Of a stretch of DNA of 64,000 bases, positions 50,468 to 59,109 are shown piece after piece (position 1 is the stretch's first letter; each line of letters starts with the position of its first letter). Source of the stretch: Erwinia sorbitola. GTDB lineage: Bacteria > Pseudomonadota > Gammaproteobacteria > Enterobacterales > Enterobacteriaceae. The notes under the pieces are model-generated. The model was not told where the DNA came from and did not search any database. It saw only the letters and a program-made list of their open reading frames with translations. The stretch covers positions 371,001 to 435,000 of the forward strand of contig NZ_CP046509.1 of NCBI RefSeq assembly GCF_009738185.1, read 5' to 3'. The translations under genes and the position numbers were made by a program.

Positions 50468-50857
50468 ATGGCAAAGGCACCAGTTCGTGCACGCAAGCGT
50501 GTAAGAAAGCAAGTCTCTGATGGCGTGGCTCATGTCCATGCATCTTTCAACAACACCATCGTAACAATTACCGATCGTCAGGGTAATGCGTTGGGTTGGG
50601 CAACAGCCGGTGGTTCCGGTTTCCGTGGTTCTCGTAAGTCTACGCCATTCGCTGCGCAGGTTGCTGCAGAGCGTTGCGCAGAGGCCGTTAAAGATTACGG
50701 TATTAAGAACTTGGAAGTTATGGTTAAGGGTCCTGGTCCAGGCCGCGAGTCAACAATTCGTGCCCTGAACGCTGCTGGTTTCCGCATCACTAATATTACT
50801 GATGTGACTCCGATCCCTCACAACGGTTGTCGTCCGCCGAAAAAACGTCGCGTATAA
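50468..50857 (+). CDS. rpsK: 30S ribosomal protein S11
   Basis: Platform protein near the exit site; 129 residues. Contains NAAGFRITNITDVTPIPHNG near 100-119 and the basic end RPPKKRRV. Confidence 0.99.
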   Translation: MAKAPVRARKRVRKQVSDGVAHVHASFNNTIVTITDRQGNALGWATAGGSGFRGSRKSTPFAAQVAAERCAEAVKDYGIKNLEVMVKGPGPGRESTIRALNAAGFRITNITDVTPIPHNGCRPPKKRRV

Positions 50858-50890
50858 CGCCCCGTTTTTTAGGAATGTTGGAGAAAGAAA

Positions 50891-51511
50891 ATGGCAAGAT
50901 ATTTGGGTCCTAAGCTCAAGCTGAGCCGTCGTGAAGGTACAGACCTGTTCCTCAAGTCTGGCGTTCGCGCGATTGATACCAAGTGTAAGATTGAACAAGC
51001 TCCTGGTCAGCACGGTGCGCGCAAGCCACGTCTGTCTGACTATGGTGTGCAGTTACGTGAAAAGCAAAAAGTTCGTCGTACCTACGGCGTGCTGGAGCGT
51101 CAGTTCCGTAACTATTATAAAGAAGCAGCTCGTCTGAAAGGCAACACCGGTGAAAACCTGTTAGCTCTGCTGGAAGGTCGTCTGGATAACGTAGTTTACC
51201 GTATGGGCTTTGGCGCCACTCGTGCAGAAGCACGTCAGCTGGTTAGCCACAAATCAATTATGGTAAACGGTCGCGTTGTTAGCATCGCTTCTTATCAGGT
51301 AACTCCGAATGACGTTGTTAGCATCCGTGAGAAAGCCAAAAAGCAGTCTCGCGTGAAAGCCGCTCTGGAGCTGGCTGAACAGCGTGAAAAGCCAACCTGG
51401 CTGGAAGTTGATGCAACTAAGATGGAAGGTATTTTCAAGCGTATGCCTGAACGTACTGATCTGTCTGCGGACATTAACGAACACCTGATCGTCGAGCTTT
51501 ACTCCAAGTAA
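50891..51511 (+). CDS. rpsD: 30S ribosomal protein S4
   Basis: Assembly initiator for 16S rRNA, part of the mRNA entry site, and repressor of the alpha operon; 206 residues. S4 RNA-binding domain LDNVVYRMGFGATRAEARQL. Confidence 0.99.
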   Translation: MARYLGPKLKLSRREGTDLFLKSGVRAIDTKCKIEQAPGQHGARKPRLSDYGVQLREKQKVRRTYGVLERQFRNYYKEAARLKGNTGENLLALLEGRLDNVVYRMGFGATRAEARQLVSHKSIMVNGRVVSIASYQVTPNDVVSIREKAKKQSRVKAALELAEQREKPTWLEVDATKMEGIFKRMPERTDLSADINEHLIVELYSK

Positions 51512-51536
51512 GGCTTAGTACCAAAGAGAGGACACA

Positions 51537-52526
51537 ATGCAGGGTTCTGTGACAGAGTTTCTAAAACCGCGCCTGGTAGATATCGAGCAAGTGAGTTCGA
51601 CGCACGCCAAGGTGACCCTTGAGCCTTTAGAGCGTGGCTTTGGCCATACTCTTGGTAACGCACTGCGCCGTATTCTGCTTTCATCAATGCCGGGTTGCGC
51701 GGTGACCGAGGTTGAAATTGATGGTGTACTGCATGAGTACAGCACCAAAGAGGGCGTACAGGAAGATATCCTGGAAATCCTGCTCAACCTAAAAGGTTTG
51801 GCGGTAAGAGTTCAGGGCAAAGATGAAGTTATTCTTACTCTGAATAAATCTGGCATTGGCCCTGTGACTGCAGCCGATATCACCCATGATGGGGATGTCG
51901 AAATCGTCAAGCCGCAGCACGTGATCTGTCACCTGACCGATGAAAACGCCGCTATTAGCATGCGTATCAAAGTTCAGCGTGGTCGTGGTTATGTGCCGGC
52001 TTCTGCCCGAATTCATTCGGAAGAAGATGAGCGCCCAATTGGTCGTCTGTTGGTCGATGCCTGCTACAGCCCTGTAGAGCGAATTGCCTACAATGTTGAA
52101 GCAGCGCGTGTAGAACAGCGTACCGATTTGGACAAGCTGGTCATCGAAATGGAAACCAACGGCACTATTGATCCTGAAGAAGCGATCCGCCGTGCGGCTA
52201 CCATCCTGGCTGAACAACTGGAAGCTTTCGTCGACTTACGTGATGTACGTCAGCCGGAAGTGAAAGAAGAGAAACCAGAATTCGATCCGATCTTGCTGCG
52301 CCCTGTTGACGATCTGGAATTGACTGTCCGCTCTGCTAACTGCCTTAAGGCAGAAGCTATCCACTACATCGGTGATCTGGTACAGCGTACCGAGGTTGAG
52401 CTGCTTAAAACGCCTAACCTTGGTAAAAAATCTCTTACTGAGATTAAAGATGTGCTGGCTTCTCGTGGTCTGTCTCTGGGCATGCGCCTGGAAAACTGGC
52501 CGCCAGCTAGCATCGCTGATGAATAA
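51537..52526 (+). CDS. rpoA: RNA polymerase alpha subunit
   Basis: Dimerises to scaffold RNA polymerase and binds UP elements and activators through its C-terminal domain; 329 residues as in E. coli. N-terminal domain with [22 protein letters not shown]-terminal domain from about 250, with [14 protein letters not shown] UP-element residues visible in [12 protein letters not shown] and [12 protein letters not shown]. This surface also meets Crp, encoded in the same window. Confidence 0.99.
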
Positions 52527-52566
52527 CCCGATCACAGGTTAAGGTTTCACTGAGAAGGATAAGGTC

Positions 52567-52953
52567 ATGCGCCATCGTAAGAGTGGTCGTCAACTGAACC
52601 GCAACAGCAGCCATCGTCAGGCTATGTTCCGCAACATGGCTGGCTCTTTGGTTCGTCACGAGATTATCAAGACGACCCTGCCAAAAGCGAAAGAGCTGCG
52701 TCGCGTAGTTGAGCCGCTGATTACTCTTGCCAAGACCGACAGCGTAGCTAATCGTCGTCTGGCATTCGCCCGTACTCGTGATAACGAGATCGTGGCAAAA
52801 CTGTTTAATGAGCTCGGCCCGCGTTTTGCGAGCCGTGCAGGTGGTTACACTCGCATTCTGAAGTGTGGCTTCCGCGCTGGTGACAACGCTCCGATGGCTT
52901 ACATCGAGCTGGTTGATCGTCCAGAAGCTCAAGCAGAAGCTGCAGCAGAGTAA
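52567..52953 (+). CDS. rplQ: 50S ribosomal protein L17
   Basis: Large-subunit protein near the tunnel exit; 128 residues (E. coli 127). Starts MRHRKSGRQLNRNSSHRQAM. Last gene of the alpha operon. Confidence 0.99.
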   Translation: MRHRKSGRQLNRNSSHRQAMFRNMAGSLVRHEIIKTTLPKAKELRRVVEPLITLAKTDSVANRRLAFARTRDNEIVAKLFNELGPRFASRAGGYTRILKCGFRAGDNAPMAYIELVDRPEAQAEAAAE

Positions 52954-52972
52954 TCTGCCGCAGTACTGAAAA

Positions 52973-52995
52973 AGCCCCGCTTGCGGGGTTTTTTT
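52973..52995 (+). terminator. intrinsic terminator of the alpha operon
   Basis: AGCCCCGC and GCGGGGTT arms with a two-base TT loop and a following T run. Confidence 0.95.
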
Positions 52996-53073
52996 ATATC
53001 CAAAATTCCTGCTCCTTTTTATCTCACTTCTAAATGCGCTATTCTGACCTCAGGCTAAAAAGAGGAGGTCGTG

Positions 53074-53442
53074 ATGTCTTTGCTTGATCAACTTGCCGAA
53101 AAACATATCCTTGCTGCCCTGCGCCAGGGAGAATTAGATAATCTGCCTGGGTCTGGCCATCCTCTACAGTTAGATGATGATAGCCACGTTCCTGAAGAGC
53201 TACGCGCTGGCTACCGCATCCTAAAAAACTCGGGTTTTCTGCCACCTGAATTAGAGATGAGGCGTGAAGCAATAGAGCTGGATGAACTATTGCGTACAGT
53301 TGATCCTTCTGAAGAGCGATATCAGCAACAGGAAAAACGGCTGCGGTTACTGGAGATGAAGCTGAAGCAGGCAGGGATCAGCACCGAATTTTTGCAAGGT
53401 GACTATGCTCGCCAGGTTAAGCACCGGTTTAGTGAGGAGTAA
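53074..53442 (+). CDS. yhdN: DUF1992 protein YhdN
   Basis: 122-residue protein of unknown function, the same length as E. coli YhdN. Conserved N-terminal part LDNLPGSGHPLQLDDDSHVPEELRAGYRIL in family form (J-domain-like DUF1992), then a charged helical tail. ATG 53074 has AGGAGG with 5-base spacing; the GTG at 53071 is too close. zntR begins 2 bases after its stop, so they are probably co-transcribed. Confidence 0.92.
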   Translation: MSLLDQLAEKHILAALRQGELDNLPGSGHPLQLDDDSHVPEELRAGYRILKNSGFLPPELEMRREAIELDELLRTVDPSEERYQQQEKRLRLLEMKLKQAGISTEFLQGDYARQVKHRFSEE

Positions 53443-53444
53443 TA

Positions 53445-53876
53445 ATGTATCGTATTGGACAACTGGCTAAACTGGCCGACGTTACGCCAGACACCATTCG
53501 TTTCTATGAAAAACAGCAGATGATGGATCATGAAGTTCGTACCGAAGGAGGTTTTCGGTTATACAGTGATAGCGATCTTCAGCGGCTGAAATTTATTCGT
53601 CACGGGCGGAAATTGGGCTTTACCCTTGAAGCAATTCGCGAGCTGCTCTCTATTCGTGTTGATCCCGAGCATCATACTTGTCAGGAATCGAAAACTATCG
53701 TTCAAAAACGGTTGAGTGAGGTTGAAGCGATGCTTGATGAGTTACAGCATATGCAGCAATCGTTGAAGAGATTAAATGATGCCTGTTGCGGCACGTCACA
53801 TAGCAGCGTGTATTGTTCAATCCTTGAGGCATTAGAGAAGGGGGCAGTCGCTACGATTGATAAAACCACTGATTGA
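53445..53876 (+). CDS. zntR: zinc-responsive MerR-family activator ZntR
   Basis: Activates the zinc exporter gene zntA (not in this window) when zinc is high, by bending its long-spaced promoter. 143 residues (E. coli 141). MerR helix-turn-helix YRIGQLAKLADVTPDTIRFYE at the start; metal ligands Cys79 (HTCQES), Cys114 and Cys115 (DACCGTSHS) and Cys124 (VYCSI) are all at the E. coli positions. Confidence 0.96.
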   Translation: MYRIGQLAKLADVTPDTIRFYEKQQMMDHEVRTEGGFRLYSDSDLQRLKFIRHGRKLGFTLEAIRELLSIRVDPEHHTCQESKTIVQKRLSEVEAMLDELQHMQQSLKRLNDACCGTSHSSVYCSILEALEKGAVATIDKTTD

Positions 53877-53930
53877 ATTTTTGTGATGCCGGGTCTATAT
53901 TCCTGTCGTCATTTACTTAAAGGAACCGAT

Positions 53931-54146
53931 ATGACTGTGTACCAGCATAAAAAAGGCACTATCCGTGAAAATGCTCTTGAGGCATTGTTACATGACCCGC
54001 TGTTTAAAACGCGCATTGAAGCCAATCATAAAGGCAAAGGCAGCTACCGTCGTAAAGATAAACATGCTAAGAAAGGTAACTGGGAGGCCAGTGGTCAGAG
54101 CGCTAACCGCGTATTGACCACTGGCTTTCTGTTTTTTCAGGCATAA
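53931..54146 (+). CDS. arfA: alternative ribosome-rescue factor A
   Basis: Frees ribosomes stalled on non-stop mRNA by recruiting RF2, as backup to tmRNA. 71 residues (E. coli 72). Core segment NALEALLHDPLFKTRIE and KGKGSYRRKDKHAKKGNWEASG are conserved. ATG 53931 follows AAAGGA. The last quarter of the gene encodes a strong hairpin, so normal transcripts lack the stop codon and the protein is made only when tmRNA is limiting. The hydrophobic tail TTGFLFFQA is the part removed from the active form. Confidence 0.95.
   Translation: MTVYQHKKGTIRENALEALLHDPLFKTRIEANHKGKGSYRRKDKHAKKGNWEASGQSANRVLTTGFLFFQA
54087..54138 (+). terminator. hairpin with T tract inside the arfA coding sequence
   Basis: Perfect 11-base arms GCCAGTGGTCA (54087-54097) and TGACCACTGGC (54115-54125), then TTTCTGTTTTTT. 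In E. coli this hairpin acts as terminator and RNase III site, giving a non-stop arfA mRNA that is itself a tmRNA substrate. Confidence 0.9.
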
Positions 54147-54168
54147 AAAAACCGCCTGTTACGGCGGT
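54144..54168 (-). terminator. intrinsic terminator of mscL
   Basis: On the minus strand ACCGCC and GGCGGT arms are followed by seven T. It sits between convergent arfA and mscL. Confidence 0.88.
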
Positions 54169-54185
54169 CTCAGACTTAAAATGGC

Positions 54186-54599
54186 TTAAAGCGGTTTGTT
54201 ATTCTGTTCTTTCAGAAGGTCGCGTATTTCGGTAAGTAATGTCTCTTCTGCTGAAGGTTTAGCCACCGGTTTTTCCACTTCTTTCTTCTTGTACATCTTG
54301 TTCATTACTTTGATTGCCATAAAGATAGCAAAGGCAACGATGACAAAATCAAAGATGGTTTGCAGGAAGATCCCGTACTGCATAACGACCGCAGCAGTTT
54401 CCCCTTCAGCGGGCTTTAACACCCAGGCAAACTGTTTAAAATCCACTCCCCCAATCAGTAATCCCAGCGGTGGCATAATAATATTTGCCACCAGTGAGGA
54501 AACGATTTTGCCAAACGCAGCGCCGATGATCACACCGACTGCAAGATCAACGACGTTGCCGCGCATCGCGAAATCGCGAAACTCTTTGAATAAACTCAT
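54186..54599 (-). CDS. mscL: large-conductance mechanosensitive channel
   Basis: Homopentameric inner-membrane channel that opens under high tension during osmotic downshock; 137 residues (E. coli 136). N-terminal MSLFKEFRDFAMRGNVVDLAVGV amphipathic helix and pore helix, second membrane helix FDFVIVAFAIFMAIKVMN, and cytoplasmic helix EIRDLLKEQ. ATG 54599 matches the family; the open frame continuing to 54776 has no homologous sequence. Confidence 0.97.
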   Translation of the reverse strand: MSLFKEFRDFAMRGNVVDLAVGVIIGAAFGKIVSSLVANIIMPPLGLLIGGVDFKQFAWVLKPAEGETAAVVMQYGIFLQTIFDFVIVAFAIFMAIKVMNKMYKKKEVEKPVAKPSAEETLLTEIRDLLKEQNNKPL

Positions 54600-54682
54600 T
54601 GCTAACTCCTGTTTTTGCCAATTTTTTAAGTCTAACAAACGATGGGGCTTTTTCCACGATGATTGCTGATAAAAAGCTGAAC

Positions 54683-54699
54683 ACCCGGCAGTGCCGGGT
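54683..54699. repeat. small inverted repeat between trkA and mscL
   Basis: ACCCGGC-AGT-GCCGGGT hairpin 28 bp past the trkA stop. A TTTTTA follows on the minus strand only after nine bases, so termination would be weak. Confidence 0.5.
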
Positions 54700-54726
54700 T
54701 GGTTTGACAGGTAAGAGAAGTTAAGA

Positions 54727-56103
54727 CTAAAGGAAGAACGGGCTTGGCTGGAACAGACGTTCGACGTCGGGGACAAACTTCTTATCGGTCAGAAACATAA
54801 TCACATGGTCACCCTGCTCAATACGCAGATTATCATTGGCAATAATGACATCGTTACCGCGCACCACTGCACCAATAATCGTTCCTGGCGGCAGTTTGAT
54901 ATCATCAATTTGACGGCCAACGACTTTGGACGTTGACTCCTCGCCATGTGCAATTGCCTCAATTGCCTCTGCTACGCCGCGGCGTAGTGAGGAGACGCCT
55001 ACGATATCGGCCTTACGTACATGCCCTAACAGAGCGGAAATGGTTGCCTGCTGAGGAGAGATAGCGATATCGATCACGCTGCCCTGTACCAGATCGACAT
55101 AGGCGCGGCGCTGGATAAGTACCATCGCTTTTTTTGCACCCATCCGTTTTGCCAGCATCGCAGACATAATATTCGCTTCGTCATCATTGGTAATGGCAAT
55201 AAACAGATCGATCTGATCAACGTGTTCTTCAGCCAGCAGCTCCTGATCCGAAGCATCGCCATAAAAGACGATGGTATTTTGCAGATTTTGAGCAAGTTCA
55301 GCAGCCCGCTGCTGATCGCGCTCGATCAGCTTAACGCTGTAATGTTTTTCCAGCCTCTGCGCCAGACCAAAGCCAATATTGCCACCGCCTACAATCATAA
55401 TGCGTTTGTAGGGCTTCTCCAGCCTCTGGTATTCACTCATCACCGCGCGGATATGCTGGCTGGCAGCGATGAAGAACACTTCATCTCCTGCTTCAATAAT
55501 AGTTGAACCTTGAGGACGGATCGGACGATCCTGGCGGAAGATGGCCGCCACACGCGTGTCGATATGTGGCATATGCTCACGCATAACCGACAAAGCATTA
55601 CCCACAAGCGGCCCGCCATAATATGCTTTAACTACGGCGAGGCTGACCTTACCTTCGGCAAAATTAACTACCTGCAAAGCGCCAGGATACTCAATCAGTC
55701 GATAGATGTTGTCGATCACCAGCTGCTCTGGAGAGATCAGGTGGTCAATCGGAACGGCTTCGGGAATAAAGAGTTTATCAGCATCGCGAATATAATCCGG
55801 AGCGCGGATCCGTGCGATGCGGTTTGGCGTATTAAACAGTGAGTAGGCGACCTGGCAAGCCACCATATTGGTTTCGTCGGAGTTAGTGACTGCAACCAGC
55901 ATATCGGCATCTTCCGCGCCTGCTTCACGAAGTACCCGGGGATGTGAGCCGTGCCCCTGAACCACGCGCAGGTCAAACTTGTCCTGTAGCTGACGCAAAC
56001 GCAGCGCATCGGTATCGACCACGGTAATATCGTTGTTTTCACCGACGAGGTTTTCAGCTAGCGTACCGCCGACCTGTCCTGCACCGAGAATGATGATTTT
56101 CAT
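54727..56103 (-). CDS. trkA: Trk potassium uptake regulatory protein TrkA
   Basis: Peripheral membrane protein required for TrkG/TrkH potassium uptake; 458 residues as in E. coli. Two tandem halves, each with a nucleotide-binding Rossmann fold (GAGQVGGTLAENL at 7-19; VGGGNIGFGLAQRL near 240) and a TrkA-C domain. Probably transcribed from the def-fmt-rsmB direction; 58 bp follow rsmB. Confidence 0.98.
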   Translation of the reverse strand: MKIIILGAGQVGGTLAENLVGENNDITVVDTDALRLRQLQDKFDLRVVQGHGSHPRVLREAGAEDADMLVAVTNSDETNMVACQVAYSLFNTPNRIARIRAPDYIRDADKLFIPEAVPIDHLISPEQLVIDNIYRLIEYPGALQVVNFAEGKVSLAVVKAYYGGPLVGNALSVMREHMPHIDTRVAAIFRQDRPIRPQGSTIIEAGDEVFFIAASQHIRAVMSEYQRLEKPYKRIMIVGGGNIGFGLAQRLEKHYSVKLIERDQQRAAELAQNLQNTIVFYGDASDQELLAEEHVDQIDLFIAITNDDEANIMSAMLAKRMGAKKAMVLIQRRAYVDLVQGSVIDIAISPQQATISALLGHVRKADIVGVSSLRRGVAEAIEAIAHGEESTSKVVGRQIDDIKLPPGTIIGAVVRGNDVIIANDNLRIEQGDHVIMFLTDKKFVPDVERLFQPSPFFL

Positions 56104-56161
56104 TATGCTTCAGTCTGTTGGTTGTCGTTCAGGTGTGGCACAGTTTAACGCGCCACGCTGG

Positions 56162-57451
56162 TCACTGTTTTATCAATTTTGCGTAGAAGAAGCCATCTCC
56201 ACCATCGATCTGTGGGAATACCTGAATGCCAGGCTGCGCAAGATCGCCAGTTTCGCTCAATTTTGCATCAGCATGCCGTTGCAGGAACTGACTTATTTGC
56301 AGATGGTTCTCTTCCGGCAGAATCGAGCAGGTTGCGTAGAGCAGCGTCCCGCTAGGCTTAAGGTGCGGCCATACGGCATCCAGGATCTGCTGCTGTAACA
56401 GGGCAAGTTCCGCTATATCCCTGTCGCGGCGCAGCCATTTGATATCGGGATGGCGACGGATTACACCGGTAGCAGAGCAGGGTGCATCCAGCAAAATACG
56501 ATCGAATTGCGTCTTTCCGCACCATGCTTCAGGAGTACGGCCATCGCCGAGTTTCACTTCAGCCTGCATGTTCAGACGCTCTAAATTCTCATTCACTCTT
56601 GCCAGTCGCTGGGCATCGACATCAACCGCCATAACGTCCGCATGCGGTGCCGCTTCGAGAATGTGGGTCGTCTTACCGCCAGGTGCAGCGCAGAGATCGA
56701 GGATCTTCTCACCGTTTTGTGGATCAAGTAGTGCCACACAGCCCTGGGCTGAAGCATCCTGAACGGTTACCCACCCCTGATCGAAACCAGGAAGCTGACC
56801 AACGGAACACGGCGCCTCCAGTCTTAATGCATCGCTGTGCTGCGGATGTGCGAATGCCGTTTTACCACTCTCTTCAAGCAGAGCCAGCCAGGCATCGCGG
56901 CTGTGGTGGTTTCGGTTAACGCGTAGCCACATCGGGGGGCGCTGATTATTGGCATCCACAATCTGCTGCCACTGTCCAGGCCAGGCACGTTTCAGGCGCT
57001 CAAGCAACCACTTCGGATGCAGGTATTGCTGATCGCCATCGTTCATCTGCTGCATCAGCTCTTCCTGCTGACGCTGGAACTGACGAAGAACGCCGTTAAT
57101 AAGGCCTTTTAACTGCTGACGTTTCAGCGCAATAGCGCCTTCTACCGTTTCCGCTAATGCCGCATGAGCAGGGATGCGGGTATACATCAACTGATAGAGT
57201 CCGACCATAATCAGGAAATGGATGGTTCGCTGTTTGCCCGTCATCGGGCGTGACATTAGCCTGCTGATAATCCACTCCAGCTGTGGCAACGTACGTAGTA
57301 CGCCGTAGCATAGCTCCTGTAGCAGCGCTGCGTCTTTCTCACCAACGGATTTCTGTGCAGCGGGCAGCACATTACTGAGTGACTGCCCCTGCTCAATGAC
57401 TTTTTCAATAGTCTGGGCAGCAACACTGCGTAAATTAGTATTTTTTTTCAT
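56162..57451 (-). CDS. rsmB: 16S rRNA m5C967 methyltransferase RsmB
   Basis: Methylates C967 in 16S rRNA; 429 residues, the E. coli length. An N-terminal NusB-like domain (to about 140) precedes the Rossmann methyltransferase domain with LCAAPGGKTTHILE, the Cys of DAPCSATG and the catalytic Cys of YATCSILPEEN. It follows fmt by 51 bp. Confidence 0.97.
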   Translation of the reverse strand: MKKNTNLRSVAAQTIEKVIEQGQSLSNVLPAAQKSVGEKDAALLQELCYGVLRTLPQLEWIISRLMSRPMTGKQRTIHFLIMVGLYQLMYTRIPAHAALAETVEGAIALKRQQLKGLINGVLRQFQRQQEELMQQMNDGDQQYLHPKWLLERLKRAWPGQWQQIVDANNQRPPMWLRVNRNHHSRDAWLALLEESGKTAFAHPQHSDALRLEAPCSVGQLPGFDQGWVTVQDASAQGCVALLDPQNGEKILDLCAAPGGKTTHILEAAPHADVMAVDVDAQRLARVNENLERLNMQAEVKLGDGRTPEAWCGKTQFDRILLDAPCSATGVIRRHPDIKWLRRDRDIAELALLQQQILDAVWPHLKPSGTLLYATCSILPEENHLQISQFLQRHADAKLSETGDLAQPGIQVFPQIDGGDGFFYAKLIKQ

Positions 57452-57472
57452 AGTGGATTCGCAAGTTCTTAC

Positions 57473-57492
57473 GGCCCGGTATAAATACCGGG
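57473..57492. repeat. inverted repeat between fmt and rsmB
   Basis: GCCCGGTA-TAAA-TACCGGGC, a perfect eight-base stem without T tract. It may be a processing or mRNA-protection hairpin in the fmt-rsmB transcript. Confidence 0.7.
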
Positions 57493-57502
57493 CAACAGCG
57501 TA

Positions 57503-58450
57503 TCAGGCAATAATATTGCCCGGAGTAAACCATTCACGGCGGGAGTTCAGTAGATCCTGAGCCTTCATGGTTTTTTTACCGGCGGGTTGCAGCTCTTCAA
57601 TATTCAGCACACCATCAGCCGTCACCACCTGGATACCATGCTTATCAGCCTGAAGAATTTCACCCGGCTGGCGATCGTTAACTGCGGGGAGAACAGATGC
57701 TTTCCACACTTTCACTGGCTGATCCTCAATAAGGAAGTAGCTGACAGGCCAGGGATTAAACGCGCGGATACAGCGTTCTAACTGTGCAGCAGAAAGCGAC
57801 CAGTCAAGGCGCGCCTCTTCTTTACTGAGTTTCTCAGCGTAACTTACCAGTGATTCATCCTGCACTTCTGGCTGGATACTACCGCTGGCTAACTGTGCGA
57901 GTGTTGCCAGCATCCCGGCAGGGCCAAGTTCTGCCAGCTTATCGTAAAGCGTGGCGCTGGTATCGCTGGCTTCAATCGGGCAGGCCAGTTTGTACAGCAT
58001 ATCGCCAGTGTCCAGACCAACGTCCATCTGCATGATGGTAACACCGGTTTCAGTATCACCGGCCCATAGAGAACGCTGGATTGGCGCCGCACCACGCCAG
58101 CGCGGGAGCAGGGAACCATGCACATTGATACAGCCAATACGTGGCATTTCCAGCACAGCCTTCGGCAGGATCAGCCCATACGCCACTACTACCATCACAT
58201 CAGCATTCAGTGCGGCGACCAGCTGTTGGTTCTCTTCAGGGCGTAATGATTTAGGCTGGAAAACAGCAATATTGTGCTGTTCAGCGAGTTGTTTTACAGG
58301 GCTGGCGCTCAGTTTGTTGCCGCGACCCGCCGGACGGTCTGGCTGCGTGAAAACACCTACAACCTGATGCCCGGATGACAACAGCGCGTCAAGATGACGC
58401 GCTGCAAAGTCAGGGGTGCCGGCAAAAATGATTTTTAATGATTCGGACAC
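57503..58450 (-). CDS. fmt: methionyl-tRNA formyltransferase
   Basis: Formylates initiator Met-tRNA using 10-formyltetrahydrofolate; 315 residues as in E. coli. Catalytic residues lie in INVHGSLLPRWRGAAPIQRSL and the SLLPRWRG loop; DVGLDTGDML carries the essential Asp. I start at GTG 58450 (VSESLKIIFAGTPDFA) with AAGGGA upstream, matching the E. coli N terminus. It follows def by 23 bp. Confidence 0.96.
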   Translation of the reverse strand: MSESLKIIFAGTPDFAARHLDALLSSGHQVVGVFTQPDRPAGRGNKLSASPVKQLAEQHNIAVFQPKSLRPEENQQLVAALNADVMVVVAYGLILPKAVLEMPRIGCINVHGSLLPRWRGAAPIQRSLWAGDTETGVTIMQMDVGLDTGDMLYKLACPIEASDTSATLYDKLAELGPAGMLATLAQLASGSIQPEVQDESLVSYAEKLSKEEARLDWSLSAAQLERCIRAFNPWPVSYFLIEDQPVKVWKASVLPAVNDRQPGEILQADKHGIQVVTADGVLNIEELQPAGKKTMKAQDLLNSRREWFTPGNIIA

Positions 58451-58473
58451 GTTATTCCCTTCAGTCAACAAAC

Positions 58474-58983
58474 TCAGTCGCGGGCGCTCTGACGATAGAG
58501 TTTTTCCAGCTTCTGACGGATACGTTGACGTTTCATTGGCGACAGGTAATCAATAAACAGTTTACCCACCAGATGATCCATCTCGTGCTGAATACAGATT
58601 GCCAGCAGGCCATCCGCTTCCAGTTCAAAGCTTTTGCCGTCACGATCCAGAGCCCGGATTTTTACTTTCTCAGAACGCGGCACTAGCGCACGCTGTTCAG
58701 GAATAGATAGACAGCCTTCTTCAATACCGGTTTCGCCGCTCTCTTCCAGCAATTCCGGGTTGATGAGCACCAGGCGTTCATCACGATTCTCAGAGACATC
58801 AATAACAATAATACGCTGATGAATATCCACCTGGGTTGCAGCCAGGCCGATACCTTCTTCGGCGTACATTGTTTCAAACATATCATCGACGATACGCTGA
58901 ATATCGGCATTTACTTCTTTTACGGGTTTCGCAACGATGCGCAGGCGATCGTCAGGAAAATGTAATACCTGCAAAACTGACAT
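58474..58983 (-). CDS. def: peptide deformylase
   Basis: Removes the N-formyl group from new proteins; 169 residues. The three motifs are GIGLAATQ, EEGCLSIP (metal Cys) and QHEMDH (metal His and catalytic Glu). The pairing with fmt is universal: one adds and one removes the formyl group. Divergent from dprA. Confidence 0.98.
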   Translation of the reverse strand: MSVLQVLHFPDDRLRIVAKPVKEVNADIQRIVDDMFETMYAEEGIGLAATQVDIHQRIIVIDVSENRDERLVLINPELLEESGETGIEEGCLSIPEQRALVPRSEKVKIRALDRDGKSFELEADGLLAICIQHEMDHLVGKLFIDYLSPMKRQRIRQKLEKLYRQSARD

Positions 58984-59109
58984 AACTTTCCAGATCTGTG
59001 TTCAAGGGATTAGATATTTATCTCTCTTATTGTAGACATTTCACGCGGTGATTGACAGCATTCCTGGTGGTAACCTTCAGGGAGAAGGCAGAATATCAGG
59101 GAGAGATTT

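Noticed and set aside
54600..54776. N-terminal extension of mscL
   Set aside because: The frame is open upstream but ATG 54599 gives the exact conserved MscL N terminus; the extension crosses the trkA-mscL spacer hairpin.
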